In this document: piece after piece, positions 1 to 11,100 of the stretch
Numbering within the stretch: the first letter of the stretch is position 1
How the letters are laid out: each line of letters starts with the position of its first letter
NCBI GenBank assembly: GCA_008360975.2
Contig: CM039187.1
Location: 18,245,094 to 18,309,093, forward strand
Source of the DNA: Lichenostomus cassidix
Lineage: Eukaryota > Chordata > Aves > Passeriformes > Meliphagidae
Direction: 5' to 3'
Length of the DNA stretch: 64,000 bases
Notes under the pieces: model-generated
What the model saw: the letters and a program-made list of their open reading frames with translations, nothing else
Told to the model about the DNA's origin: nothing
The model's database searches: none
Made by a program: the position numbers and the translations under genes

Positions 1-2244
1 GACCATGTGGCTGCTACAGAACCCTTTCAGATTGCTTCCAGTTGTTGTAATAGTATAGGAGCTGAGGTTTATTTTCAGCTACGTCTTTAGGAAACATGCC
101 CAGGACATCTGTCATCTCATACACAAAACATATCCCCATCTGTGTCTCCTTTGGCACCACCTACCCCCTTGGGGATGCAGCTGTCTTGGACATGACATTT
201 GGAGCAGAAGGACTCAAGGCTAGAAGACATCCAGTCTTCCTTATGGCACCTTGAATGACCATGCAGCACTCACGCCGCTAAGCAAAGAAAAAATAACAGA
301 ATCTAGAAAATAGGCTATGAATGCAATTCATTTATAAGTGTCACCTTCCAGATAGTAAGAAGTGACTGATAAGAATTACTGACAACACCTACATTATCTT
401 TTGGGTGTGCTTTTAAACCAGACTTGTGACGCAGGTGAGTGACTAGCTCACAGCCTCAGGTACAGCTGGAGATCCTCTTCCAAAGGCAGTGGGAAGCTGG
501 GTGTCTCAGCAACTGCCATGCAGCCAGCTACACAGCAAAGTCTGTCCATAGGTTGGCTGTGGAACAGTGGAGGTGGCAGGAGGCAGGCAGGAACCAGGAC
601 ACAGTTGCTTGGACTGTGCTTAGAGAGGAACAATCCTGAGCAGTGGCACTAAGAGCAGCAGCTACTCACTGCTAATCCCTCACAGCAGCTGATGAGGACA
701 AGAAAAAGACAATAATCCCACTATTACCACTAGCCTCGAAGAGCTATGGACATGTGATCCCAGGGAATGGTTTTTAAGCAAAAAAACCCAAAACCCCTCA
801 AACTGTCATTGTCTAACTTACTTATATTTATTACTTCTATTTTCCATGTGAGCCACCAAGGTGATTAAATAGAAAGGGAAGGGGGAAAGCCAGCAATCAA
901 GAATCAATGAAGAATGATGAGCAAGTAGAAAAGATGCAAAGGAAGGAAGCAAATTCTTCAAGGAAAATGTCCCCACTTCTGTGAGGCTTTAAGAGGCCTT
1001 TGGTCTGTTTGACTTAACCTTTGGATTCCAAGCTTTGGTATTACCTACAGCCCTATCTACCACCCTTAGTGACAGGACACACTGTTTGAACAGTCAGAAG
1101 AAGAAAATGCTGTAGTGTCCTAACAGTTATCTTCATTTGCATACTCCAAATTCAACTCCGGCAGCTCACAAATGGAAATTTGATGTTAAAGTACATGTTT
1201 CTCCATTTTAAGCCTCAAACAATGCCTAGAAGAAAGCATTTCAGAATAAACCAGGTAAATTATACACTGCCTATGAGTAATTTGTAATTACCTACCAAAC
1301 CCACTCAGCACTGTTCCTTGGCCAGGAGAAGTCTCTAAAGCCTCTGCTCTGAATTTCTTGAGAATTAGTAGTGTTAGACTGTAGTGGCAATGACAAAAGT
1401 ATTGATCATACAGGGGCTGTGCAATTTAGGACCAAGCTATACTGTTATTCACTCACTCATACTATTAGCGGGTACAGCTCTGAGAAAAGTTTTTGCCTTT
1501 AAAGTGAGAAAAGACACATTGGCAAGAAAATGTATTCCTTTTTGCTTTATCTTCCCTGTTTTGAAAATGTTAGGATTTTATGCCTTCTATAAGAAACTGT
1601 TGAAATAACGCTCTTACCCAGAATGGCATCCTGGCAGCAGACTTATCTTGTCCCCAGGGTTTTGTTTGCCTCTGAATAAGCCTACATAGTATTTCATTCT
1701 CCTTTGTCTTTTAAACTGGAAAACAGCACCTCTTTCTTTCAGCTATCTTCAAGAAAAGCATTATTTGATACATTGCTGTAATCCCCTACATTTCAGTCCT
1801 GACAATGCTAGATTTTCTCTGGTAGATATGTCTATCAGTTCTTATGTCACTGTAACACAGGGGCCAGTACCACTCTATCTAGAAAATGCACACAAAGACA
1901 GAATAGTCTCACCACCACTGTGGTGGCTGCTGTGGATTCAGAGCACCTAAACTTGCCAACAGATTCACTGCATGACCTTGGGCACACCACTAAGTCTCTT
2001 ACCTTGTAGTAAAGGTAACAGGGCAGACCACGAAGCTGTAGCAAGGCACACAGAACAAGGATGCTCCTTTCAGGCCAGCCAAAGACAATCTCTGGAGTAA
2101 TGCCACTGCATGTTGAACAGCTCCCTGGGCTACAGGGACACTGTGAGGTTTCTACCTTCTGCATCCCATCTCTTCCTCCCCTCCTCCCCATACCATTGTT
2201 CTGAGGGCTAATAAGTCCCTTCCAATGAGATATGAGAGATTTAC
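1..2244 (-). other. PKD2L1: PKD2L1 intron 1 (partial)
   Basis: This stretch lies just 3' (minus strand) of the PKD2L1 exon 1 donor and runs off the left edge, so it is read as part of PKD2L1 intron 1. No further polycystin exon is recognisable on the minus strand: the expected second-exon block leading into the first membrane helix is not seen in any frame. The ORFs here are short and lack family features. A MIR-like relic lies near 1955-2035. Confidence 0.6.
1955..2035 (+). repeat. MIR-like SINE relic in PKD2L1 intron 1
   Basis: The segment contains GCATGACCTTGGGCACACC followed by ACTAAGTCTCTTACC. This resembles the MIR core, in which a 'tgtgaccttgggcaagt' block is followed by 'acttaacctctctg'. 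It is judged by eye from memory of the consensus and is diverged. Alternatives are another CORE-SINE or chance similarity. Confidence 0.5.
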
Positions 2245-2539
2245 CTCGGATGCCTCTGAAGATGTAGAAGCAGCACTTGAGGAAAGGACTTCTCTTCCCA
2301 TTCACAGCTTTGCTCTGTTCTTCTTGGTAGGGCAGTGGATCCCCGACCTCGTCAAAATTCTCATAGGGATTCTCCAGGACAGACTTGGGGTTGTAGATGG
2401 TTTGAATTTTCAAGGAGGTAGAGGGAGAGCCATTGTAAACAGGATTGTCCCAAGCTTTCTTCCCCACTGTCTCCAGTTCATGCACCTCTGCTACTTCAAA
2501 GTGGCTCTCAGCTCTGTTGTTTAGGTGAGACAAATTCAT
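2245..2539 (-). CDS. PKD2L1: PKD2L1 exon 1, polycystin-2-like 1 cation channel (N-terminal 98 residues)
   Basis: This is the first coding exon of a polycystin-2-like channel, read right to left. From the ATG at 2539 it encodes 98 residues plus the first base of a glycine codon. It then meets a donor (GTAAAT at 2244-2239) directly after ...YIFRGIR. Diagnostic motifs are AWDNPVY (residues 29-35), matching AWDNPAY in mammalian PKD2L1, and CCFYIFRGIRG near the exon end, matching the mammalian CCLHICQGIRG block before the first membrane helix. The family forms tetrameric, calcium-permeable, six-helix channels, in sour-sensing cells and in CSF-contacting neurons when paired with PKD1L3 or alone. 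This exon is only the cytosolic N-tail, so no membrane segment or pore is in the window. The open frame continues into the intron to 1847, but that part is not PKD2L1-like. The linker between the two motifs is longer and unlike the mammalian one. The start is the first ATG downstream of the TATA box that opens this frame. Remaining exons lie left of the window. Confidence 0.85.
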
Positions 2540-2730
2540 GGCTACTCACTGCCGGCACAAGTACTTTTTAACTGGAATTGTGAAGATTGCCTGCCCAGGC
2601 TGGAATTAAAAGTTAGCAGAGAGATAATCAATGCCAAACAGCTTGTCTGCCTCAGCAGCCAGGAGAGGGCACACCAGCAGCTCTCCACAGAGAAATCCTC
2701 TCTTTTATATCAGCACAGCTGGTGACACCG
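2540..2730 (-). promoter_or_regulatory. PKD2L1: PKD2L1 core promoter and 5' leader
   Basis: On the minus strand a TATAAAAG box occupies 2709-2702, about 165 bp upstream of the PKD2L1 ATG. It is preceded by a CAGCTG E-box near 2715-2720. Transcription would be expected about 30 bp downstream of the TATA box, near 2675, giving a leader of roughly 135 nt. A focused TATA promoter fits a gene with cell-type-restricted expression. The transcription start itself is inferred. Confidence 0.5.
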
Positions 2731-2839
2731 ATCAGAGGAGTGGCACTACCCCTTGTTAGAAACCACCGTCAGCTCTATTATCCCGGTAGCCTTGGGAACA
2801 TCGATAAGTCCAGGAATCCTTCTCTGCTTTTTAGCGGCA

Positions 2840-3125
2840 ATAACAGACCTAGATGCCGTCGTGAGGAGGCTGTAAGGGGCCAGGAGAGGTTGGACCCCTC
2901 CGGCTGCTGCAGGCCGGGTCAGTTCCAGGGGAAGCTCCGGCCAGGGGCCGCAGAGGGGCAGAGGGGCCGGACAGCAGCCTTTGCTCGGGGCCGGAGCGCT
3001 CCCGAAGGTTCAGCGATGGCCCAGAGAGCAGAAGCTCCCGCGAGCGGCAGCGCCGAGCCGGCAGGGCGCACAGCATCCTCTGCCTTAGCTCAGCGTGAAA
3101 GCAGCGGTGAAGCACGGCAGGAAAT
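2840..3125. promoter_or_regulatory. GC/CpG-rich patch upstream of PKD2L1
   Basis: This block of about 280 bp is strongly GC-rich and has several CpGs (for example GGGGCCGGAGCGCTCCCG near 2987-3005), in contrast to its AT-rich flanks. It sits 130 bp beyond the PKD2L1 TATA box. It could be a distal part of that promoter or an independent divergent start. ORFs on both strands here are short products of high GC and show no family signature. Confidence 0.4.
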
Positions 3126-6100
3126 GTAGTGGTCGTTTTGGAAACCAGGGGCTGGAATGTTCTACTTTCACAGTATTTCCACAAGATCCGCACTGCCTGC
3201 CGGACCTGAGGCAAGCCTGACTAAAAATAAACAAACCAGGATTACACCAGGCAGAACGGACAATAACAGTAGCTGGGGTTGCCTGCATTCACCTTGCCTC
3301 TGGCCACCTGCTGTCCCAGTAGCTGTCCCAGGCACCACAGCTGCTGCAGGGCTGTGAGTGTACCCTGGAGGGTCCCAGGGCTTGACCCTGGGCTGACACA
3401 CTTGTCTTGGTGATGAGACTATAAAAGAATGTACAGCCCAAACCTGGTCCTTCCTCAGGTGTGAAAGCACTGTTCAGAAGAGGTGCCTCTCCATGGGTAC
3501 TAAGGGTTGCTATTTTCCTGTAGGCCCATGGGGCTCAAAAGTACAAGAAAGGATGCTTCCTCTGGACTCTAATGTTCATACAGGTGATGTTGTCAGGCCA
3601 GCTGGGATTTGCAGAGATGTCCCCTAGGTGTCATCTACTTAATCATGGCAACTTTGCACAGGGCACTAAGAGGGCAGCAGCTGGTTGAAAGGTCACTGGA
3701 GGTCTGGGTTAGGTCCTTTTACTGAATTTGGTATTATTAGGGCTTGTGGTGTTTTACTACTCCCTAGCAAAATGAAAGCAGTGGCATGGAATCAGCAGGT
3801 TCAACGGATGGAAAGCATTTGCAGGGCTCCGAAGCAGCAGGAATACTAAGGAATGAGATCTCAGTGAAAGGCCATGTGGCAGAGGCAGGCACCCAGTTGC
3901 ACTCCTGGGACCATACAGCAGATATCCCTGCCCATGCACAGGTAGTATGGCTTATGTGCAGAGCTGCTGCTTTGGGGGAACATGGGGTTTTTCCACAGTG
4001 CAGCTTTTGCTGCCTGTGGCACAGCACCACCACACATCCCATCCCATCCTTCAGGACCCAGGTACAGTGCAGATCTGCCTTCTCACTGACTGGGGCACAG
4101 AGCAGGTGGTGAGAGGGGGGACATTGGCCTTCTGTATTGAGAGACCAAGTCACCCACCTAGCCCAGAAGACAGGTCATGTCTGTGTCACCTGAGTTTGAA
4201 GAGCCTAATACAAAGCAGAACCAAGAGCACCCTATAATTAAAGAAACACACGCAATGCTTTATAAGGCTGCATGGGGTGACTCGATTTATGTGGGTCTGA
4301 AATGCTCCTTTTCAGCCAGTAAACTTGAATTATGGGAGATATGTCAGCTGGGGGCGAACACGATCCAGACTTTAGGACCTCATAGATCACTCTGCTATGC
4401 CCTCTATTGTGTTTGATGTAAGCCTGTGTGGAACACCAGAATTTGCTGGCTGAGAAACAATGCATCTGATAGCACATTTCAGCACTTACCTCACATCTTT
4501 TTTCCTTACAGTGCCTTGGGCCTTTTTTGCCAAACTTTAATTCTTGTGAAAACCAGCCAACAGAATTTCTCTTCTCCATTCTTCCTTTTCCCTTCTTTGT
4601 TCAGATCCATTTTTCAGCAAGCCTAGAAGAAACCTTTCAGACTTACCCATGTAAGATTGTTTCTAAAACCAGAAACCACCATCGCAATGGGATTCAGCAT
4701 GTTAGAATAGGACAAAGTAACATAGCCACAGAAGTTTTTCTGTCAGTGTGCCAAGCACACATACCTTTAAATATCTCATACTTAATTCCTTTCAGTAAGG
4801 AGAAGAAAGGACCAAAGAGTTCATAAATTCCACCCCCCACCCCCCAAATACTATCAAACACTGAATTAAACCTACAAAGCATTTAGATTTCATGGTTAGA
4901 ACAAAGTCCTATCAATTAATGAAGAGCAGTCATTTGTTTGGCCTCAAGGTGAGTCTGCTCACCAGACCCATGAGGACAAGACTCTCCAGGAGCTCACCAG
5001 CCACTGCTGAAGCAGCCCTGATGGGAACAGTTTCACCAGCTAGAGGTGATGCTGGGACACCAATTACAGACCAACTCTCTGGGCTGATCAGAGCTGGCAG
5101 AGGACCAGGATAGAAGTAACCAGCTCTATAACAGAATCAGTTTCTGCCCAGATTTTGAACAATCCTTTTAGTTTTCTTCCAGGACCTTAATCATCATCAC
5201 TGAGATTTTAAAGTTTTACAGATGTCTCATTCTTGAGAAATCTTGTATATAAGTTTAGCAGCAGGCAGTATACTGCAGTCACTTTCATTTCAACTATAAC
5301 AAAGAAAGAAAGAAAGAGACACCAGCCATTTATAAACAATTCTAAATCCAAGTTCCTGTTTTCTCACTTAAGGTGCTATGTTAATTCTCTTGGAAATGAT
5401 CCATTTTCAGCAGGTTCTCACCAACACAAGCATTTGGTTCCTACTTCCAGGCAACATGAATAGAGCTAGAGATAGTTGTTATCTCTGTGGATTGCATCAG
5501 GGACAGAGAATGGGAAAGTGGTGGTGACAGCACTAATCAACTGTTAAACATCAGAAATAAAAAAAATAGACTTCCAAGCAGAGTACTTTGGTGTTGAGTA
5601 AGCTGTTTATGACATGTTTTGAAAATTTTCCCAGCACAGTGTATTAATGTTCATGTGTTTTTGTTACTTTTCATTTAAATTAGGTCTTCTCTGCCTATCT
5701 CTTTTTTTTTTTGCATTCAACAGGCAGATTTTATCTACATTTAAATACTACCATTCTTATTCTAATAATGTTCAGAGGCTAAGGAATCCAACCATCTCAT
5801 GAGAGACTCATTTAGGAACCAGCACAAAAGGTGAAAACTGCTTTCTGCATACCCAGATGTAAGAACCGTGTCACTAGCAACCCTACATGTCTCCAATATG
5901 TCAAGATAAATATGCTTGAGGAGGAGAAGGTGAAGAGAGAGTGAAGGACATTTTAGCCAAGGACAGATTGAAATTGATCTATAAAAACTGGTTACCACGT
6001 TGTACAACTTAGCAATAAGTTTTCATAAACCTTTGTACAAAGATGTATTTACTTACACTTACGTATTTCCTAACATATTGGAGAGCTTTCTTACATTCAC

Positions 6101-7560
6101 GTACCTGTGCAGTAACCTTCAGTGGGGACTTCACTGGCTGGCTGCAAATTCACAGGGATTGTGCATGTGCAACTCCACCTGAGCAGAAAGAAATAGGTAC
6201 AGGATGAAGTGATCAGGTCCTTTACAAGATAATGGTGATTTTTCCTCTTTTTAGAATAATAGAGTTAAGTTGTCTTGATCTCTAAATACAATTTTGATTA
6301 CGAATAACCTTTACTGGCAACCTGCAGGGTGTTGTTTTCTTAAATCTTCATTGCAATACATGCAGATGTGCAGATCCATGTGTGGGCATGTTACCACACA
6401 CACATGCAGCAAGCACACTCTGTGCTCCTAGGAACTGTCTGGGCCAACTGGCATTATTGAGAGAAAGTCTGTCTTTGACACACCGTGGGCAGTGACGAAC
6501 GCCCAGATGAGCACCACACCTAAAATCGCACAAGTGCCTGAGGAGGACCAGCTTCAAAACAAAAGGTATTTCCTCCTGTGCAATGAAACCAGCTTTGGGG
6601 TGGCAACCAATGCAGAGTTTACTCCCAGAAGTGACCCACGCTTGTGACAAGTCAGGCAGCTTCCATCAAGGGGCTCAAGGAGTCACTTATAGGCTGGGCT
6701 GCTGTCAGGGGCAGGGTGTTTTCTCTGCTCCTTTGACCCAGATTTAGCACACTTAGCAAGAAGAGGGACACACACAGTCTGTGCCCCATGGCATATTACA
6801 GGCAAACACCTGCCCCTGTCTCTGCAAAGACAAAGCAGGACTCAGACCAAAGATTTCTTCCCCAATCCAGCTATCTGCCAGATGCAAAAGAGTCTCTGTA
6901 TAATATCCCTGAGAAAATGGCAGGTTGGCAGCTTGTGTTGAATGAGTGTGATGAGAGGAAGGAACGCTGATCACGCTTGATTTTTCGGGAACGTTGAATT
7001 AATACATGGCCTAACACATAGGGAAAAAATAGCAGGATGCATCAGATGTGAGATATGAGACTGTAGTTTCAATCAGTTTTGTTAACAGAAGCAAGCACCA
7101 TGGAGAATTGCAGTGCTACATTCAGCTTTCTGATGGAATAGCATAATTCATATAACTGGAGACTAGTAAAAGAAGGTCTCTGTTGTGGAATTGTTTCCCT
7201 CCTCCTCCCAAACTTGTGTTCCTGCTGGTGTTTCCACTTTTAGATGCACCAGCATATTTTTATGCATTTAATCTCTGAAGTGTAGGTAAGGCCTGAGCTC
7301 TTTTCAATTCATTCACAGTAAATCTTGCATTGAAATATTGTTTGGTTTCGTTAGCTATTATTCATACTTCTGTGCTTTTCGTCTACTCCCCAGTCACATG
7401 CTTATGAATTTAGTAAAGCCCTTAAACTCACTACTGTGACCACCTAGGCTTGTTGGGCAGTTCTCTGGGAATTTTATAGCATATGGCTCTTGGCTACAAA
7501 CCGGCACAGCGTTGCCCTGTTTGGAAAAGCTCACTTGGAGCATCATTGACCATTTTGGAG
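3126..7560. other. Intergenic DNA, no gene recognised
   Basis: This is the PKD2L1-SCD intergenic region. All ORFs are short, overlap on both strands and lack recognisable domains. Base composition is ordinary, with small simple-sequence patches such as a T-run near 5702-5712 and an AAAG-type run near 5303-5317. I see no RNA gene and no well-preserved mobile element. Confidence 0.6.
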
Positions 7561-7564
7561 GAAC

Positions 7565-8140
7565 CCCACGAGGATGGTGTTCAAATCTCTCGGCGGTGAC
7601 AGTCCAGCCCACCTCAGACACTCGCACCCCACTCCGGCGGGGTGCGATCTCCCAGCGGAGCCCCGCGGGATGCTCCAGGGATGCCGCGGTCCCTTCCCCG
7701 CCTCGCTGACCCTGCACCGCAGCGCCGCCCGGCCCCGGCCAGCAGGTGGCAGCCGCGCTCCGCCCCGCGGTCCCTCAGCTGTCCCTGGGCCCGCCGGCTG
7801 CCAGCGCTCCTCGCCTCGCGGCCTTCCCTCTGTCCCTCGCCGCCTTCCCGAGTGTCCCCAGTTAGCCCCTCTCCGATGGCCTGGTGCCCTCTGCTGAGCA
7901 CATTGCCCAGCAGGTGCCTTGCCGGTGCGGAGGTGACCGCGCACGCTGCGCTGCCCCGGCGCCGCAGGCTGCGCGCTGTTGGAGCGGCGTTTCGGCACTG
8001 CCAGCCCGCGGCTCCTGCAGGCCTCCCGGGCCGGGCAGCGCAGCCCAGGGCAGCCTGCCCTGTGCCCTTCCTGCAGCTGCTCCCTCCTGCCTGCACGGCC
8101 CCCTCCTCAGGTGGCTCTTCTGCCTGGAAGCACATTCCCC
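7565..8140. promoter_or_regulatory. CpG-rich island between PKD2L1 and SCD
   Basis: About 570 bp of GC-rich, CpG-containing DNA (dense around 7630-7830 and 7920-8050) with AT-richer flanks. Long ORFs occur in almost every frame (up to 260 codons, 7642-8424). They are rich in Pro, Ala, Arg and Ser with no domain, which is what GC-rich noncoding DNA gives. No annotated-type exon is visible. It may be the promoter of a noncoding transcript or a distal element of either neighbour. Confidence 0.45.
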
Positions 8141-11100
8141 AGCAGCCACAAGCACTGGAAATCCCAATCCCACCAGCACTCACCTCCCGTGCCACACTGG
8201 GCTCATCCTTTATCAAACTCAGTCAATTACTGCCTGTCACCCCGGTTAACAAGGACAATATGGGCAGAGCCGGCACAGCCTCAACAAGACCCAGCCTGCC
8301 CTTGCCAGGACAGAGGAGCAGAGACATCCACCAGCCGGGAGAGAGGCAGCCAGGCTTCTCGAAATGCTCAGCAGAACACTCAGCTACCAACCAATCCTGC
8401 CTGAGGAGCAGTGCAGGTGTTTAGAATGAAGGGAGTGCAATTTATTCCACCTGGGAAAACTTTCTGGCTGGTTACTGATCCTTGGATATCATGCACAAGC
8501 TACACCGTGAGTGGCAGCCATGGAGGATGTATCTGGCCATCTGCTGAAAGTTGCCAGGCTCTTTGCAGTTTAATCATTGCATGTTGACCTCAGGAATACT
8601 CCCACCTCTCAGGGCCTCTGGCAGGGGCAGGAAATGCACATATCCCATGCAGAATAATTTAGGGAAGGTCCAAAGGGTGGGGCTGGGGGTATAAAACTGG
8701 ATTAGCAGTTCAAACTTAAATCCTCAGCACCGGTTAACTGTCATGTAACTCATTCCTGGACAGGGAACTCACCCTGCCTGTTCCTGTCATGCCTGAAGCA
8801 AACTTTAGTAATGAAAGACACTGAGATCAGGGTCATCCAGGAGAAAACATCAAGCATCTCTGATACCTGCTGCAGGAGTATCCCTCTCCCCCTCCTCTAG
8901 CAGCTGTCAAGTGTCAGCAGTTGACATTTTGGTGTTGTTTTTCCCCTAGTGAGTGACTAAGGCTCACATTAACACCCACATGCTGAAGAGGAGATACCCT
9001 GTTCCTAGGGGTGACAGAAATGTTTGTGATATGCCCAACAACACCAGAGGAGGGGCTGAGTCCCTGTATCTGAAGGCCTGGCATCTTCTGAGATCCAGCT
9101 GTGAGCCCCATGAAGCAAATGCAAGAAAAGGAATCCTGACATCTTTGGAAACCATGGCAGGAACCCTCTGGATGCTAAAGAGCTGCCCTAGTTTTACTTC
9201 AGCACATCCTGAGCTCACTCCACTGTTCTTTTGGGAGAAGATGCTGGCCAAGTCCTGGCCAGAGAGCAGAGAAGCAGATTCCTCAGGAGTTGCAAATGAT
9301 TTACCACATTTCTCTTTTTGTTCACTGCTTTTCTGTAACCAAATAATTGTTTAGATTAAAATAATCTGTCTTCAGTGCAATTATATCCATTCAACCTTAA
9401 CAGTCCCATGCTGCCCAGTACTTATTTTTCTCTACTTATTCCTGACCATGTAATTCCAAACAAACGATTGAGTTTATATTTTATAGGCAGGGAGACAAGA
9501 TAAGGAAACCTCAGGTGACCATTTGAAAACCCAGAGGCTGCCATCAGTTTTAGGATTAGGTGCTGTATGTGATTGATACTCAGGGATGAGCCAATCACCT
9601 GATGAAGCCAGTTCTTTGAGGATGTACTTGAGTGACTGAGAAAGAGGAAGTGAAGAAGGAGCTGGGGCCAAAGCAGTCACTGGCAACATTGTGTGTTTGC
9701 ACACCAGTTAGCTGCTATCTGTGTTCCAGTGCTTTCCACTCATTCTACTTCAGCATTCAGGCATTTTTGCTGGGATCTTGGAGTACCTGTGGGATGCTCT
9801 CAGCATATTACCAAAGCTGTGATCAGGTGGGGACATCATTGTGGGGGTGACATTGTAGTCCCTTGGTAGTGGTTTCAGAGGTCACCATCCTGACAGCCAT
9901 TTATGCCCCAAAGCTGCACAGCCAAGTGTAACACATGAAACCAAAACTTTGCTGGTGCAGGACAAGGTAAGTTTGCCTGGATTCTCCCTGTGTGATATTT
10001 TTGCTGTTCAGGGAGGCTCTTCAAGTTTTAGGGTTGCTAATCTTTATATGCAAATCCTTTTTCAGAATTGTTCTTCCCAAGGCACACCACAGAGCCAGCA
10101 GGCTATTTAAAAAGCAGAATGGCACAGTGGACAAACCTCAAACCTTGGGTGTCCCCAGTGCCAAGCAGAACCAGACAGCTCCTCCACGTGTCTTTCTTAC
10201 GCCACTGTTTGTACATCTGCACTTCGCTCTGCCTGCACTGTGACATTGTGAGCACACACTCCACTGTTGCCCCCCAGACTCTTACCTGCAGAGCTGCTGT
10301 CTCATCACGTTGCTCTTCCAGTGTAGGTCTGGACAGATGACTCTTCCCCTCAAACTAGAACTTTGTACTTGTCTAGTGAATTGCATCCTATTATTTAGTT
10401 CAGTCCATGTATCCCATTTGCCAAGATCTTACTGGAAATCTGAGCAGGGTGACCTCCAACACATTTTCTATTCTTCCCAGTCCAGTACAGTCTACAGAAG
10501 GAAGAAGCTTGGTCTGTCTTTCCTTCCATGTATCAGCAGGGAAATTCAAAGTAGCTGCACTGCAGCTATGGAACCCAGAGTTGTTCCAGCAGCCCTCAGG
10601 CTGAAAGTGGGAGCTCTTAGCCCAATTTCTCAACACCTCCACAACTATTTTCACCTAGGTAAAATTAGGAAGATAAGAACAGTTGTGATAATGTTATATA
10701 TTTCTGTACCAAAAGCCATAAAATTCTGCTACTTCACCCTTACTTTACTTTCTTTTCTCAAAGAATCAGGAATAAAATCACCTGGCATCATCAATTAGAG
10801 AAGGCTGACGTAATTTCCATGCCAACAGTGGTTGTTCTTGAACTTTATACCTGAATCCTCTGCAAACATGATCCTTTCAAACATGGCTTCAGATGCAGGA
10901 AAACACATGCATTCCAAAACACACCAAATGCCTTCTGGGTGAATGTGTGAATGCGTGATTACAGTGTGGTGGTCAATAATCTGCTCACCTCTCCGGTGCC
11001 ACGAGGACCAGACTTTGTAAGAAGCCTTTGTAGACTGACATTTTTAATGAGAGTTCTATGTTAGTACTGTCACAAGACTTGAGAGACAAAATGTGGACAC

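Noticed and set aside
448..633. Minus-strand ORF starting MFLSK, like the WNT8B start as remembered
   Set aside because: Only the first five residues match, the rest has no Wnt cysteine pattern, and the location is on the wrong side of SCD.
1847..2244. Continuation of the PKD2L1 exon 1 frame
   Set aside because: After the GTAAAT donor at 2244 the translated sequence loses all resemblance to polycystins; it is intron read-through.
7642..8424. 260-codon plus-strand ORF
   Set aside because: Lies in a CpG-rich island where other frames are also open. The product is rich in Pro, Ala, Arg and Ser with no domain or conserved motif; treated as a composition artefact.
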